A stretch of 64,000 nt of DNA from Pseudodesulfovibrio cashew (GCF_009762795.1 NZ_CP046400.1:2457501-2521500), one strand, 5' to 3'; shown: positions 17,155-26,056, counted from the stretch's first letter. The notes: a model not told the origin generated them from the sequence alone. A program made the numbers and translations.

Positions 17155-19005
17155 ATGACTGACGACATGCCGGAAGTGGTGCGTGCCGAGATGGAAACGG
17201 ACATCGTCTGTGTGGGGTTCGGCCCTGCCGCGGGCGGATTTCTGACGACCCTGACCCGTGGCCTGATGAAGGAGGACGGTACCCCGCTGGCCGAGTCCAA
17301 GGCCATGCCGGGCATGCCGCCGCAGGTCATCTGCTATGAGCGCGCCGACGATATCGGCTTCGGCGTTTCGGGCGTGGTGACCAAGGGCCGCGCCATCAAG
17401 GCCAGTTTCCCAGATCTCGATCTTTCCCAGATCCCCATGGCTCACGAGGTGACCGAGGAAAAAATCCTCTACCTCAAGGACCCGGTAGGTGCGAGCCGCC
17501 GTCCCCTTGCGTTCAAGGTGGCCGACAAAGTGCTGGGCCGGTTCATGGAGGACGACGCCTACGAATTGCCATACATCCCGCCGTTCCTGGAAAAACATCC
17601 GGGCATGATCTTTTCTATTGGCCAGCTCAACCAGTGGGTGGGCTCCAATCTGATGGGCACGGGTATGGCCCAGATTTGGCCTTCCAGTCCGGTGGCCGAA
17701 CCGCTCCTGGAGGGCGGGGCCGTCAAGGGCGTGCGCATGGCCGACCAGGGCGTGGAAAAGGACGGCACTCCGGGCGCTGGCTTCATGCCCGGCATGGACA
17801 TGAAGGCCGCCCTTACCGTGGTGGCCGACGGCCCTGTGGGTGCCGTGGGTCAGCGGCTGGACCGCGAACTCGGCCTGCCCGAGGGCAACCACCAGCGCGA
17901 GTGGGCCGTGGGCATGAAGTGCGTGGTCGACCTGCCCGAGGGCTGCGACTGGCAGCCGGGCACCGTGCTGCACACCATCGGCTACCCCGAGCCTGAAATT
18001 TTCGGATTCCTCTATGTCTACCCCGGCAACGTCGCCTCCCTCGGCATCTTCGTGCCGTCGTGGTTCGACAACCCGGTGCGCACCGCCTACCGCTACATGC
18101 AGCACTGGATGCTGCATCCGTACCTCTGGAAACGGCTGGAAGGCGGCACCATGCGCTCCTGGGGCGCCAAGTCCCTGGCCGAGTCCGGCAAGCGGGGCGA
18201 GCCCATCCTCTGCGGCGACGGTTTTGCCCGCATCGGCGAGGGCTCCGGCTCCACCAACGTGCTGACCGGTTCCGGCGTGGACGAGGCGTGGGCCACGGGC
18301 GTGCAACTCGGCGAGGCCGTGCTGCAATTGCTCAAGGACGGCATGGACTTCACCAAGGATAATCTTGAGGCGACCTATCTTTCCCGCCGTCGCGAGTCCT
18401 GGGTTGAGCAGGAAGCCAAGGTCGCGGAGAAGTCGCGCGACGGCTTCACCAAGGGCATCCTGCGCGGCTTTATCGGCATGGGGCTGACCGGGCTCACCGG
18501 AGGCAAGCTGAACATGCCGGGCAAGCCGATTTCGCCGCAGGACCGCATTCCCTCCATCGAGGATTATTACAAGGGATATATTTCCCACGGCGAGATTCAG
18601 GAAATCCGTGCGGAGTGCGCGCGTCAGGGCAAGAGCCTGCATGACGCGCTCATGGACAGGGTGGGATGGCCCGAGATTCCCATGGACGGCCAACTGCTGG
18701 TCTCGCACCAGGACGCGCTGCTCATGGGCGGCAAGGTTCAGGCCAGCCCCGGCTATGCCGACCATGTCCGGTTCGCCAATCCCAACGCCTGCATGGCGTG
18801 CCGGGAGAAGGTCTGTATCGAGGCGTGTTCCGGTCAGGCGATCACCACCAACCCCGAGGGCGGCGTGCCGCTCTTTGACCGGGAAAAGTGTGTGCACTGC
18901 GGTGCTTGCATGTGGAATTGCAGTCAGTCCCACTTCATGGATGCGGAACGCACCAACGTGCGGTTCTCGGCTGGTTCCGGCGGACTGCATTCGGCAGAGA
19001 ACTAG
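17155..19005 (+). CDS. ETF-quinone oxidoreductase-like FAD/iron-sulfur protein
   Basis: 616 residues. The N-terminal FAD Rossmann motif (DIVCVGFGPAAGGFL, residues 14-28) is followed by YERADDIGFGVSG. A CGDGFARIGEGSGS segment near residue 355 fits the second FAD-binding strand. The C-terminal 75 residues form a ferredoxin-like region with two cysteine clusters, CMACREKVCIEAC and CVHCGACMWNC. This order (FAD domain, quinone-site domain, C-terminal FeS) is that of electron-transfer flavoprotein:quinone oxidoreductase, which moves electrons from reduced ETF to membrane quinone. A hydrophobic Gly-rich stretch (GILRGFIGMGLTGLTGG, near residue 437) could contact the membrane. Identity as ETF-QO is inferred; it is divergent. 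Confidence 0.82.
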   Translation: MTDDMPEVVRAEMETDIVCVGFGPAAGGFLTTLTRGLMKEDGTPLAESKAMPGMPPQVICYERADDIGFGVSGVVTKGRAIKASFPDLDLSQIPMAHEVTEEKILYLKDPVGASRRPLAFKVADKVLGRFMEDDAYELPYIPPFLEKHPGMIFSIGQLNQWVGSNLMGTGMAQIWPSSPVAEPLLEGGAVKGVRMADQGVEKDGTPGAGFMPGMDMKAALTVVADGPVGAVGQRLDRELGLPEGNHQREWAVGMKCVVDLPEGCDWQPGTVLHTIGYPEPEIFGFLYVYPGNVASLGIFVPSWFDNPVRTAYRYMQHWMLHPYLWKRLEGGTMRSWGAKSLAESGKRGEPILCGDGFARIGEGSGSTNVLTGSGVDEAWATGVQLGEAVLQLLKDGMDFTKDNLEATYLSRRRESWVEQEAKVAEKSRDGFTKGILRGFIGMGLTGLTGGKLNMPGKPISPQDRIPSIEDYYKGYISHGEIQEIRAECARQGKSLHDALMDRVGWPEIPMDGQLLVSHQDALLMGGKVQASPGYADHVRFANPNACMACREKVCIEACSGQAITTNPEGGVPLFDREKCVHCGACMWNCSQSHFMDAERTNVRFSAGSGGLHSAEN

Positions 19006-19159
19006 AGGCGGACAGGGAGGCCGACTGGGACGGTGAGGTCGGAAGACTTCGCCCGGTGGTCAAAAGGGCGAGCCCCCTTTGGAATCACTTTCTCGCCTTC
19101 GGTAAATAAATTGTAATGTAATTGTGTGACATATATCGTACGGCCTTTGCGTGCGAATT

Positions 19160-19262
19160 TGAGCGAAGCGAACCCGTAGGTTTGGGAGGGGCCAGGGAAC
19201 CTTTTCCCCAAAAGGTACCTTGGCTGTAGAAGACACCTCCCCGCCGAGGGGCCGCCGGAGGT
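19160..19262 (+). repeat. Dispersed intergenic repeat, copy B
   Basis: Contains TGAGCGAAGCGAACCC, GTTTGGGAGGGGCCAGGGAA, an imperfect hairpin (CCAGGGAACCTTTT at 19192-19205 with AAAAGGTACCTTGG at 19210-19223) and the tail GGGCCGCCGGAGG. It fills much of the 300-nt gap between the ETF-QO-like gene and etfB. A further CCCGC/GCGGG mini-hairpin follows at 19265-19276. The rest of the gap (19006-19159) shows no gene and no clear signal. Confidence 0.8.
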
Positions 19263-19305
19263 CTCCCGCAAGCGGGCGCTCGCAACCAAACCAAGGAGAA
19301 AACAC

Positions 19306-20115
19306 ATGAGCACTGATTTCCACATCGTGGTCTGCGGTTCCATCGTTCCGGACCCGCTCCAGACGCTCTCCCCCCAGGACTCGCCCCAGGGCCCCGTCCT
19401 GCAGAACGAAATGATGCTGCCCGCCGTGCTTGATCCGTGGGCCGGCCATGCCCTGTATGAGGCCGCTAATCTGGCCAAGAACAATCCCGGTTCCCAGGTC
19501 TGGCTGGTGGCCCTTGGTCCCAAGGCCAAGCTCCAGCAGGTGATGATGGCCGTGTCCCAGAAGGCTCCGTTCCAGCTGGTGGTCGCCGATGGTTCCGCTT
19601 CCGGTTTCACCGACAGCTTCGAGACCGCAAAGGTCTTGTCCGAGACCATCGACGGCATCGCCGGGCTCGACAAGTCCAAGATGTTGCTCTTCGGTGGCTG
19701 GCAGTCCGCTTCGCGCGGCTCCGGCGCGGTCATGCAGATGGTCGGCGAGATGCTCGGTGTCACTGAGCAGTTCCAGGGCGTGGACAAGATCACCGTGGGC
19801 GGTGACGGTTCCATAGAGGTCCTGGAGCGTGTGGAAGGCGGTGCATACCAGAAGTCCGTGGTGGACGGCGCGCCCGCCGTCATGGGCTGGGCCACCGGCG
19901 AACTTCCTGAGCCGCCCAACAATCCGCAGGTCGGCATGCAGAACATGCAGAAGAATATGCCTGCCCTGCAGCAGGCCAAGCCCGCAGACCTGTCCGGCAC
20001 CACGCTGAAGTTCGAGAGCGTGGCTGTGCCGCAGCAGCGGCGCGAGACGCGTATCGTCAAGGACGCGTCCATCGAGGACATGGCCAAAGAAATCGTCGAA
20101 TGGATCAAGGGCTAG
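19306..20115 (+). CDS. etfB: Electron transfer flavoprotein beta subunit, divergent
   Basis: 269 residues. It aligns in outline with EtfB: an N-terminal strand (FHIVVCGSIVPDP), a DPWAGHALYEAANLAK helix equivalent to the usual LNPFDEYALEEA region, a VWLVALGP strand, and the C-terminal binding helix. The AMP-binding loop that normally reads DGDTGQ is replaced here by SASRGSG, so nucleotide binding may be altered or lost. It should pair with EtfA (next gene, 12 nt downstream) to carry electrons from the dehydrogenase to the ETF-QO-like protein. AAGGAG is upstream of the ATG. Confidence 0.85.
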   Translation: MSTDFHIVVCGSIVPDPLQTLSPQDSPQGPVLQNEMMLPAVLDPWAGHALYEAANLAKNNPGSQVWLVALGPKAKLQQVMMAVSQKAPFQLVVADGSASGFTDSFETAKVLSETIDGIAGLDKSKMLLFGGWQSASRGSGAVMQMVGEMLGVTEQFQGVDKITVGGDGSIEVLERVEGGAYQKSVVDGAPAVMGWATGELPEPPNNPQVGMQNMQKNMPALQQAKPADLSGTTLKFESVAVPQQRRETRIVKDASIEDMAKEIVEWIKG

Positions 20116-20127
20116 GGGGATACGGAT

Positions 20128-21138
20128 ATGACAGTTCTCTATCTTGCACATACTGAATGCGACAACACCCTGGCCAAGATTTCCCTGGAGGCTCTGGGTG
20201 CGGCAAAAGCCCTGGCCGAAGGCCTGGGCACGGATCTGCAAGTCGGCCTGATCGGCGCTGACGTTGCAGCTGCAGCCGATTCCGTTGCCGGTTGCGGCGC
20301 GAAGTTCTACGGGGTCGCCGATCCCATGCTGGCCGATGGCATCTACGCCGCCGACCTGGCCGCCGCCGAGGCAATCGCCAAGGCGTCCGGTGCGGAGATC
20401 GTCGTTGCTCCGGCCACCTCCCGTTTCAGCCGCGCCCTGCCGGGCCTGGCCGTACGGTTGGACGGCAGGGTGGACACCCACCTGTCCGGCCTGGAAGCCA
20501 AGGACGGCAAGCCTGTTGCCCGCCGCTGGTTCTACCGCCAGCGTATGGAGGGCACTCTGACCCGCGAGGAACGCCCGTGGATCATGACTCTTGATTCCGG
20601 CTGCGCCGACGCCTTCGCAGGCGCGGGCTCCGCCGATGTTGAAGCGGTCGCCGTGGACCTTGCCTCCGTTCGTACCAAGCCCGCCGGCATGGAGTGCGTG
20701 TCCGAGGACGAGCAGACCATCCGCCCGGATGCGCAGCTGCTCTTCGTGGCCGGCGCAGGCTGGACCAAGAAGCAGGCCGACGGCGCTGTGCATGTGGACG
20801 TGGCCGAAGCCACCATCAAGGAGTTCCTGGGCACAACCAAGTCTTCGCTGGGCTCCTCCAAGTCCCTGGTGGACATCTCCGGCGAGGGCGGCGCGGTCAT
20901 TTCCTTCCTGACGCACATGCATCAGGTGGGGCAGACCGGTTCATCCCCGCGCCACCCCAAGGGGCTGGCCACCTGCTGCCACGGTGAGGAGCCTCACGTG
21001 GTCGGCTGGCGCTTTATCAAGGAACGCCGGGCCGTGAACACGGACGCCGGTTGCGGCTGGGCTCAGGGCAAGTGCGACGTTCTGTATGTGGCCGACGCCT
21101 TCGAGATCATGAAGAAAGTCAACGAGCTGCTCGGCTAG
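20128..21138 (+). CDS. etfA: Electron transfer flavoprotein alpha subunit, divergent
   Basis: 336 residues, the usual EtfA length. The C-terminal FAD domain keeps HQVGQTGSS near residue 270, matching the QVGQTG loop, but the following SGxSGAxQH element of classical EtfA is absent; at that place stands GLATCCHGEEPHVVGW, then a cysteine-bearing stretch (DAGCGWAQGKC). The GASRxxVDxG segment is also unrecognisable (SSLGSSKSLVDI). FAD may therefore bind differently, or cysteines may take part in redox chemistry; that is inference. It ends the four-gene module and is followed by a strong terminator. Confidence 0.83.
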   Translation: MTVLYLAHTECDNTLAKISLEALGAAKALAEGLGTDLQVGLIGADVAAAADSVAGCGAKFYGVADPMLADGIYAADLAAAEAIAKASGAEIVVAPATSRFSRALPGLAVRLDGRVDTHLSGLEAKDGKPVARRWFYRQRMEGTLTREERPWIMTLDSGCADAFAGAGSADVEAVAVDLASVRTKPAGMECVSEDEQTIRPDAQLLFVAGAGWTKKQADGAVHVDVAEATIKEFLGTTKSSLGSSKSLVDISGEGGAVISFLTHMHQVGQTGSSPRHPKGLATCCHGEEPHVVGWRFIKERRAVNTDAGCGWAQGKCDVLYVADAFEIMKKVNELLG

Positions 21139-21162
21139 TCCGGGCAGGCATCCAAGAAAGAC

Positions 21163-21194
21163 AGGCCGCTCCGGGACTCCCGGGGCGGCCTTTT
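21163..21194 (+). terminator. Rho-independent terminator of the ETF module
   Basis: GGCCGCTCCGGG (21164-21175) pairs with CCCGGGGCGGCC (21179-21190) around ACT, followed by TTTT. Confidence 0.85.
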
Positions 21195-21226
21195 CATCTC
21201 AAAAGGATATCGGCTTCCGATGATGG

Positions 21227-22768
21227 TCAGCGCCGGACCGATTCCACGGCCAGAATCAATTCGTCGGCCTCATAGGGCTTGGTGATGACCTGCGTCATGC
21301 CCGCTTCGAGAAAACGTTTTTTCTCGGCTGAGCGGGCAAAGGCGGTCAAGCCGATGATGGGCAGGTCGCGCGGTACGTTTTCGGCGCCGCCCTGACGGAT
21401 GATTCGGGTGGTCTCCACGCCGTTGATAACCGGCATCTGGACATCCATGAGAACCAGATCGAAGGTGGCGTCGGCGAGGGTTTCGAGGGCCTGCTGGCCG
21501 TTGCCCACGATGGTTACGTCGTGGCCCGCTTTCTTGAGCAGGCGCGAGGCCATTATCGAGTTTACCTGCTCGTCTTCGGCCAGGAGGATGTTCAGCCCCG
21601 ACGGGGCTTCGCGGCATTCGCCAGCGCCTGTCTCGCGCTTGGGGCCTCGAATCTCGAATGGGAGCGTCAGGGTGAAGGTGCTTCCCTCTCCATGGCGGCT
21701 GGATACAGTCAGGGTCCCGCCCATGATTCCGGCCAGCTGACGGGATATGGCGAGCCCCAGGCCCGCTCCCCCGTATTGCTTGGTCAGGTAGTTCTCACCC
21801 AGGGAGAAGCTTTCAAAGATGGTTTCGAGCTTGGTTTCAGGGATGCCTATGCCCGTGTCGATGACGGCAAAGGCCAGGGTGCAGTGGTTGTCCTCGCTGC
21901 TGGACTGACGGGTTTTGGTCACGCGCAATGTGACGCCCCCCTCGAGGGTGAACCGGATGGCATTGGAAAGCAGGTTGATGAGAATCTGTCGGAGCTTGGA
22001 GGCGTCTCCCTTGATGTTGCAGGGGACATCCTCTGCGATATCCAGGTCGAGTGAGAGGGATTTGTCTCCGGCCTGCCTGGAAAGCGAGGAGATCAATCCC
22101 TCCAGGGCGGGGTGAAGTTCAAATGCCTGGCACATGGTTTCCAGGTTGCCCGATTCCACGTGGGAGAGCGCCAGCAGGTCGGTGAGCACCTTGCTCAATT
22201 GCCGGGCCGCATCCTGGGAAAGAGAGAGGTATTCCCGCTGTGCCGGTGTGAGTTCCGTGCCCATGAGGATCTGGGTCATTCCCAGGAATCCGTTGAGCGG
22301 GGTGCGCAATTCGTGGCTCATGTTGGAGAGAAACTGCTGCTTGGCGGTCCTCGCGATCTCCAGTTCGCGGGTGGCCGTGTCCAGGGCGTGCTTCAACTGT
22401 TGTCGTTCGGTGGTGTCGCGAGCGATTGTCAGACATTGAGGGCCGCTCTCAGTCTGCAACAGGGAGGTCCGGACTTCCATGGGAACGGGGGAACCGTTTC
22501 GGGCTGTGAATGTGGCGTTGCATTCCGCATAACCGTCTTCAGCCACGGTCTTGAAAAAAGTACTGCCCATGGTGTTGGAACCGACTACGTCGGAGATGGG
22601 CATGTCCAGCAGCTCCTCTCGGCTGTAGCGAAGGAGGTCGCAGGCGGTCTGGTTGACGTCGGTAATGACCACATGGAGTCTCGTGTCGTGTGTCGGGAGA
22701 GGATGCAACAGTACCGCGTCCCGCGACAGGGTGTGTATGATTTGGTCGAGACTGATGCGATCGGTCAT
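21227..22768 (-). CDS. PAS hybrid sensor histidine kinase
   Basis: 513 residues, no membrane segment, so cytoplasmic. The order is a PAS domain (residues about 10-125, with VVITDVNQTACDLLRYSREEL), a coiled-coil linker, HisKA (FLSNMSHELRTPLNGFLG, phospho-His), HATPase_c (ILINLLSNAIRFT, then DTGIGIPE and GGAGLGLAIS) and a C-terminal receiver (ILLAEDEQVN, LVLMDVQMPVINGVE). The ATG at 22768 follows GGAG by 6 nt; an upstream start at 22813 would overlap the receiver gene. It is 34 nt downstream of a free-standing receiver on the same strand, suggesting a phosphorelay. Input signal is unknown. Confidence 0.93.
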   Translation of the reverse strand: MTDRISLDQIIHTLSRDAVLLHPLPTHDTRLHVVITDVNQTACDLLRYSREELLDMPISDVVGSNTMGSTFFKTVAEDGYAECNATFTARNGSPVPMEVRTSLLQTESGPQCLTIARDTTERQQLKHALDTATRELEIARTAKQQFLSNMSHELRTPLNGFLGMTQILMGTELTPAQREYLSLSQDAARQLSKVLTDLLALSHVESGNLETMCQAFELHPALEGLISSLSRQAGDKSLSLDLDIAEDVPCNIKGDASKLRQILINLLSNAIRFTLEGGVTLRVTKTRQSSSEDNHCTLAFAVIDTGIGIPETKLETIFESFSLGENYLTKQYGGAGLGLAISRQLAGIMGGTLTVSSRHGEGSTFTLTLPFEIRGPKRETGAGECREAPSGLNILLAEDEQVNSIMASRLLKKAGHDVTIVGNGQQALETLADATFDLVLMDVQMPVINGVETTRIIRQGGAENVPRDLPIIGLTAFARSAEKKRFLEAGMTQVITKPYEADELILAVESVRR

Positions 22769-22802
22769 GGCTTTCTCCAATCTCAAGATACCCGGGGTGG
22801 CA

Positions 22803-23231
22803 TCACTTATCAACCGGCGTGGCGGACGCGTACCGGGCCACGCATTCGAACAGGACCTTCTTGGCTATGGGTTTGGTCAGGAAGTCGGTACATCCGGCCA
22901 TTTCACAGCGCGTCCGGTCCTCGTCGAAGGCGTTGGCGGTCAGCGCTACGATGGGGACGGGAGGCTTCCCCTCTTTTCGCTCCAGCTCCCGGATGGTTTT
23001 TGTGGCTTCGTAGCCGTCCATGCCGGGCATTTGGATATCCATAAGTATGATATCATATTTCTTGTCGTGAAATTTTTCAACGGCTTTGATGCCATTTGTG
23101 GCAAAATCGAGGCGGCAGGCCGTGAATTGGAAGTATAGCTCAATGAGCATCCGGTTGGATTCGGAGTCTTCGGCCACGAGTATGTCCAGCGGGGCGTCCG
23201 TGAGCGTCCTCGATGCAGTGGGTTCAGGCAT
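22803..23231 (-). CDS. Stand-alone response-regulator receiver protein
   Basis: 142 residues consisting of one receiver domain: acidic pocket (DILVAEDSESNR), phospho-accepting Asp in YDIILMDIQMPGMDGYEAT, VALTANAF and the conserved Lys in DFLTKPI. No output domain is attached, as in CheY-like or phosphorelay intermediates. The start is uncertain: the ATG at 23231 lacks a good Shine-Dalgarno, and an upstream ATG at 23312 has only a weak one. I prefer 23231 because the codons between them (for example ACA ACA CCT TCT CAA) look non-coding for this GC-rich genome. It lies just upstream of the hybrid kinase and probably takes phosphate from it. Confidence 0.88.
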   Translation of the reverse strand: MPEPTASRTLTDAPLDILVAEDSESNRMLIELYFQFTACRLDFATNGIKAVEKFHDKKYDIILMDIQMPGMDGYEATKTIRELERKEGKPPVPIVALTANAFDEDRTRCEMAGCTDFLTKPIAKKVLFECVARYASATPVDK

Positions 23232-23382
23232 TTGAGAAGGTGTTGTTTGCAACAGTGTGTCGCGCTTGTTGTGAGTTGGGCGGGTGGGTACCCCGTCGAA
23301 CAGACGTTGCATAGTCCCAGGCGGTTGTCCATGCAAAACGCCCTGGAGAGTGCTATTTCTCCCGAGCCGGTCCCGGGTCAGG

Positions 23383-23736
23383 TCAGAAGGTCAGCTTTTC
23401 CCAACCGCTCTTGATCATGGCCGTGACGGGCTCTCCAACGTATATGACGGAAATGCCGAGGGCTTCCAGGTCGGGAGTGACACCGTAGTTGTCCGCACAG
23501 GCGCGGCAGGCCCATATCTCCACGCCGTCGTGCATCATTGCGGTGAGTTTTTCCTGTATTTCCGCATTATGGCTGGCAAGCTTGGCGGAAGGGCCCCAGA
23601 TGACCAGCCGGACGTTATCCCACCAGCCTCGGGCAAGGGAGTTGTGCGCGTACATGAAGGCAAGATTGTGCGCGACCTCGGGGTCGGCGGAACTCCAGAT
23701 GATAAACAGGGAATCTTCAGGGTTGATGGGGCTCAT
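23383..23736 (-). CDS. DsrE-family protein
   Basis: 117 residues with the DsrE/DsrF-like alpha/beta fold: strand SLFIIWSSADPEVAHNLAF, strand NVRLVIWGPSAKL, then DGVEIWACRACADNYG carrying the cysteine region, and LGISVIYVGEP. DsrE-type proteins act in sulfur relay or as small thiol/persulfide carriers; this one contains two cysteines (CRAC) rather than the full DsrEFH set. GGGAG lies 5 nt before the ATG at 23736. It sits between the Tad genes and the receiver gene, on the same strand, without its usual sulfur-metabolism partners. Confidence 0.8.
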   Translation of the reverse strand: MSPINPEDSLFIIWSSADPEVAHNLAFMYAHNSLARGWWDNVRLVIWGPSAKLASHNAEIQEKLTAMMHDGVEIWACRACADNYGVTPDLEALGISVIYVGEPVTAMIKSGWEKLTF

Positions 23737-23814
23737 GTCTGCTCCCGGTTGCATGGTGGGTAAGGATGTCGGTGGCAACCATACCCCTGCCGTGCGGGGA
23801 GAGCAAGGTCGGTT

Positions 23815-25002
23815 CTACTGTCGGCTGGAGTCGAGCATGACCTTCGACATGCGCAGCATGCAGTCGGCGCTGTTGGTGGAGTCGGGGTCCACCGCCACGG
23901 TGTTCATGAACCGGGCCGAGACGTTGCCTGTGCTGTCCACGCTTTCGATGAAGAACGCGCCGAGCTCGTAGACGATGATGTCGTTTCGGCCGGAGACCGG
24001 GGGGTAGCGCGGGTCGTAGAAGGCCATGATGGCCACGCGCGGCGAATCCAGGGGGTCGTTGTAGACGCTGCCTTCAACGGAGTTGGTGGAGGTGTCCCAA
24101 TAGGCGTAGGGGTCTTCTCCGATGAGGCTGTTGGTGCCGGCCTTGACCGGACCGGCGGAGTTGCCGGGCTCCAGCTGGAGGGTGTCGCCGGGGCCCACAG
24201 GGTAGAGGGAGTTGGAGCCTGTGCATCCGGCGATGTTCTCGGCCACGGCGGCCGCGCCGGTGATGGGTGTTGCCCGGTTGGCGGGCGGGAGGTCCACCAG
24301 GTTGTACTGACCGGGCACGATGGCCAGGCTCGGGTCGCCGGGCTTGATGATGATCTGGGTGCCCACGTCCGACTGGTCGTAGCCGAGGATATTGACGGAA
24401 TCCACTTCGGCCTGGTTTTCCACATCCATCGTGCCGTTTTCATAATACTTGGTGCCGGGAGCGGCCTGGTCGTCCCATTCGAACTTGGTGGGAACCACGA
24501 AGGGCTTGACGCACTTGGAGGAGCAGATACCCACGATGCCCGCGCGCGATACGGCGCGAACATCGGCGGTGGGAACACCCAGAAGCTTGCCGAAATACAA
24601 TTGCAGAGGGTTGCCGCGAGCCGCGCTGAGGGTTACCGCCACCTCCACCTGATTGGGCTCATAGTTGGTGGGCACGCCGTCGCGCAGGAAGGTGATGTCG
24701 TTATCCGTGATCGCCAGATTGGGGATGTCCTCCTGGACCAGGTTCTTGGTCGCATATGCGGTGACGATGGTCCTGAGGGTGGCGAAATCGTCGCCTTCGG
24801 CCAGCAGGGAGTTTGCGCCGGCCAGGGCGCCCGCGTCGGCCGCCGTCTGAAGCGCGCCTCGCTTGAGGTGAATCTGGCCGAGATCCACGGCAAGGGCGGT
24901 AAGCCCCAGCATGGCGGTCATGGCCAGGGCAACCAGGACGCTCGCGACGCCGCTTCGGTCTGATACCAAATGAGAAATATGAGTGCGGAGGAAGGACTTC
25001 AT
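23815..25002 (-). CDS. TadG-like pilus assembly protein
   Basis: 395 residues. The N-terminus matches the TadE/G-like region: SDRSGVASVLVALAMTAMLG, one hydrophobic helix (about residues 20-42), then VDLGQIHLKRGALQTAADAGALAGA. The rest is predicted extracytoplasmic, with a pair of cysteines (GICSSKCVK) and one near the C-terminus (SADCML). TadG is an accessory protein of Flp/Tad pili. It is the last of three consecutive genes, 6 nt after the TadE-like gene. Whether it carries a full TadG C-terminal domain is not clear; I see no vWA signature. Confidence 0.82.
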   Translation of the reverse strand: MKSFLRTHISHLVSDRSGVASVLVALAMTAMLGLTALAVDLGQIHLKRGALQTAADAGALAGANSLLAEGDDFATLRTIVTAYATKNLVQEDIPNLAITDNDITFLRDGVPTNYEPNQVEVAVTLSAARGNPLQLYFGKLLGVPTADVRAVSRAGIVGICSSKCVKPFVVPTKFEWDDQAAPGTKYYENGTMDVENQAEVDSVNILGYDQSDVGTQIIIKPGDPSLAIVPGQYNLVDLPPANRATPITGAAAVAENIAGCTGSNSLYPVGPGDTLQLEPGNSAGPVKAGTNSLIGEDPYAYWDTSTNSVEGSVYNDPLDSPRVAIMAFYDPRYPPVSGRNDIIVYELGAFFIESVDSTGNVSARFMNTVAVDPDSTNSADCMLRMSKVMLDSSRQ

Positions 25003-25008
25003 GTCATT

Positions 25009-25398
25009 TTACTCCATCTTGGCGCTGGCGGAGGTGCTGACCCCGCCTGGCATGACGTCTTCCCAGGGAAAGATCGTCTCGCCGGTAAAGTCGTAGGCCA
25101 GCTTGACGATCACTTCCTGCCCCAGTGTCTGGACTTCGGCCCCGTGATCCACGGTGACCGTAAGGTGGGCGGCGGAGAGCCCCGCCTGTGCCACATAATC
25201 CTGAACCATGGCCGTGGGATCATCGCCGCGTGACGCGGTCACGACGCCTTCCCTGGCCGCGCGGGTCAGAATCTGATTGATGTCGATGAACTTGGAGACG
25301 TCCCAGACGCCTGCCATGAGCGGCACCATGAGCAGCCCCATGATGAGGGCGAACTCGATGACGGCGACGCCCTGCCTCTTGGTATCTGAACCGCGCAT
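25009..25398 (-). CDS. TadE-like pseudopilin
   Basis: 129 residues with the TadE pattern: short basic leader (MRGSDTKRQG), Glu at the +5-like position in GVAVIEFALIMGLLMVPLM, one transmembrane helix, and a small periplasmic domain. In Tad systems such leaders are cleaved by the prepilin peptidase TadV. The gene starts 4 nt after the neighbouring TadE-like gene ends, so the set is one operon. Confidence 0.88.
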   Translation of the reverse strand: MRGSDTKRQGVAVIEFALIMGLLMVPLMAGVWDVSKFIDINQILTRAAREGVVTASRGDDPTAMVQDYVAQAGLSAAHLTVTVDHGAEVQTLGQEVIVKLAYDFTGETIFPWEDVMPGGVSTSASAKME

Positions 25399-25402
25399 GA
25401 CT

Positions 25403-25801
25403 CTACCTCTCGTGAGTCATGACGGCAGTTGCGGAAACCTGTGTGACCTGGGCAAGGGAGGGGATGAGGCCGTCAATCGCGAGGAAGGAGAAGGGGACGC
25501 TGACGGTGACGTCCACAGGCTGCTCCGGCTGGCGGGAGCCGACGCTGACGGAGGCGGTTTGGGTCACGCCGCCGGTGGCGAGTTCGCTCAGGATGATGGA
25601 TTCCACCTGGGAGTTGGTGGTTTCCTCGAGAATCGCCGCGCGGACGCCTTCGTAGGCGGCGCCGCGGACCACGGACTGGGTCCAGTACAACCTTGCGAAG
25701 TCCATTGTTCCCATCATGATCATCATGAAAATGGGAAGGAGCAGGGCCACTTCCACTATGGTCGTTCCTCGTCTGCTCTTGGTATCCTTGGCACTGCGCA
25801 T
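25403..25801 (-). CDS. TadE-like pseudopilin
   Basis: 132 residues. Leader MRSAKDTKSRRG is followed by TTIVEVALLLPIFMMIMMG and a periplasmic domain (WTQSVVRGAAYEGVRAAIL), typical of TadE. The ATG at 25801 has GGAG 7 nt upstream; an in-frame ATG at 25843 would extend into sequence with no supporting signals. It is the first of the three tad genes on this strand. The AT-rich 25844-26056 gap upstream probably holds the promoter, and carries an AAATATC/GATATTT hairpin (25937-25953) and a TTCCAC/GTGGAA hairpin near 26004. No TadA ATPase, TadB/C or RcpA secretin is in the window. Confidence 0.88.
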   Translation of the reverse strand: MRSAKDTKSRRGTTIVEVALLLPIFMMIMMGTMDFARLYWTQSVVRGAAYEGVRAAILEETTNSQVESIILSELATGGVTQTASVSVGSRQPEQPVDVTVSVPFSFLAIDGLIPSLAQVTQVSATAVMTHER

Positions 25802-26056
25802 GGCATATCTCCATTCCGGCTGGAGCCGGGCTTTTTTTAACAATAAAAAGCAAGGGGTATGCCAGGATATTTTCGTGCTTGGGTAAAATTATATAACTAT
25901 TTGTTATTATTAGTATAAAATTATTTCAACACGCCGAAATATCGCGGATATTTGTTTGTCGCAAGGCGTAGGTATTCCATGAAAAATAGGCGATCAGACA
26001 AGCATTCCACGAAAAGTGGAAAAAGAAAGGCGGATGGGTACTGTTAAGAAGAAGAG

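Noticed and set aside
15868-18990. A very long minus-strand open frame (over 1000 codons) antisense to the acyl-CoA dehydrogenase and ETF-QO genes
   Set aside because: It lies opposite well-supported genes, has no ribosome binding site or domain, and is the usual consequence of GC-rich codon use.
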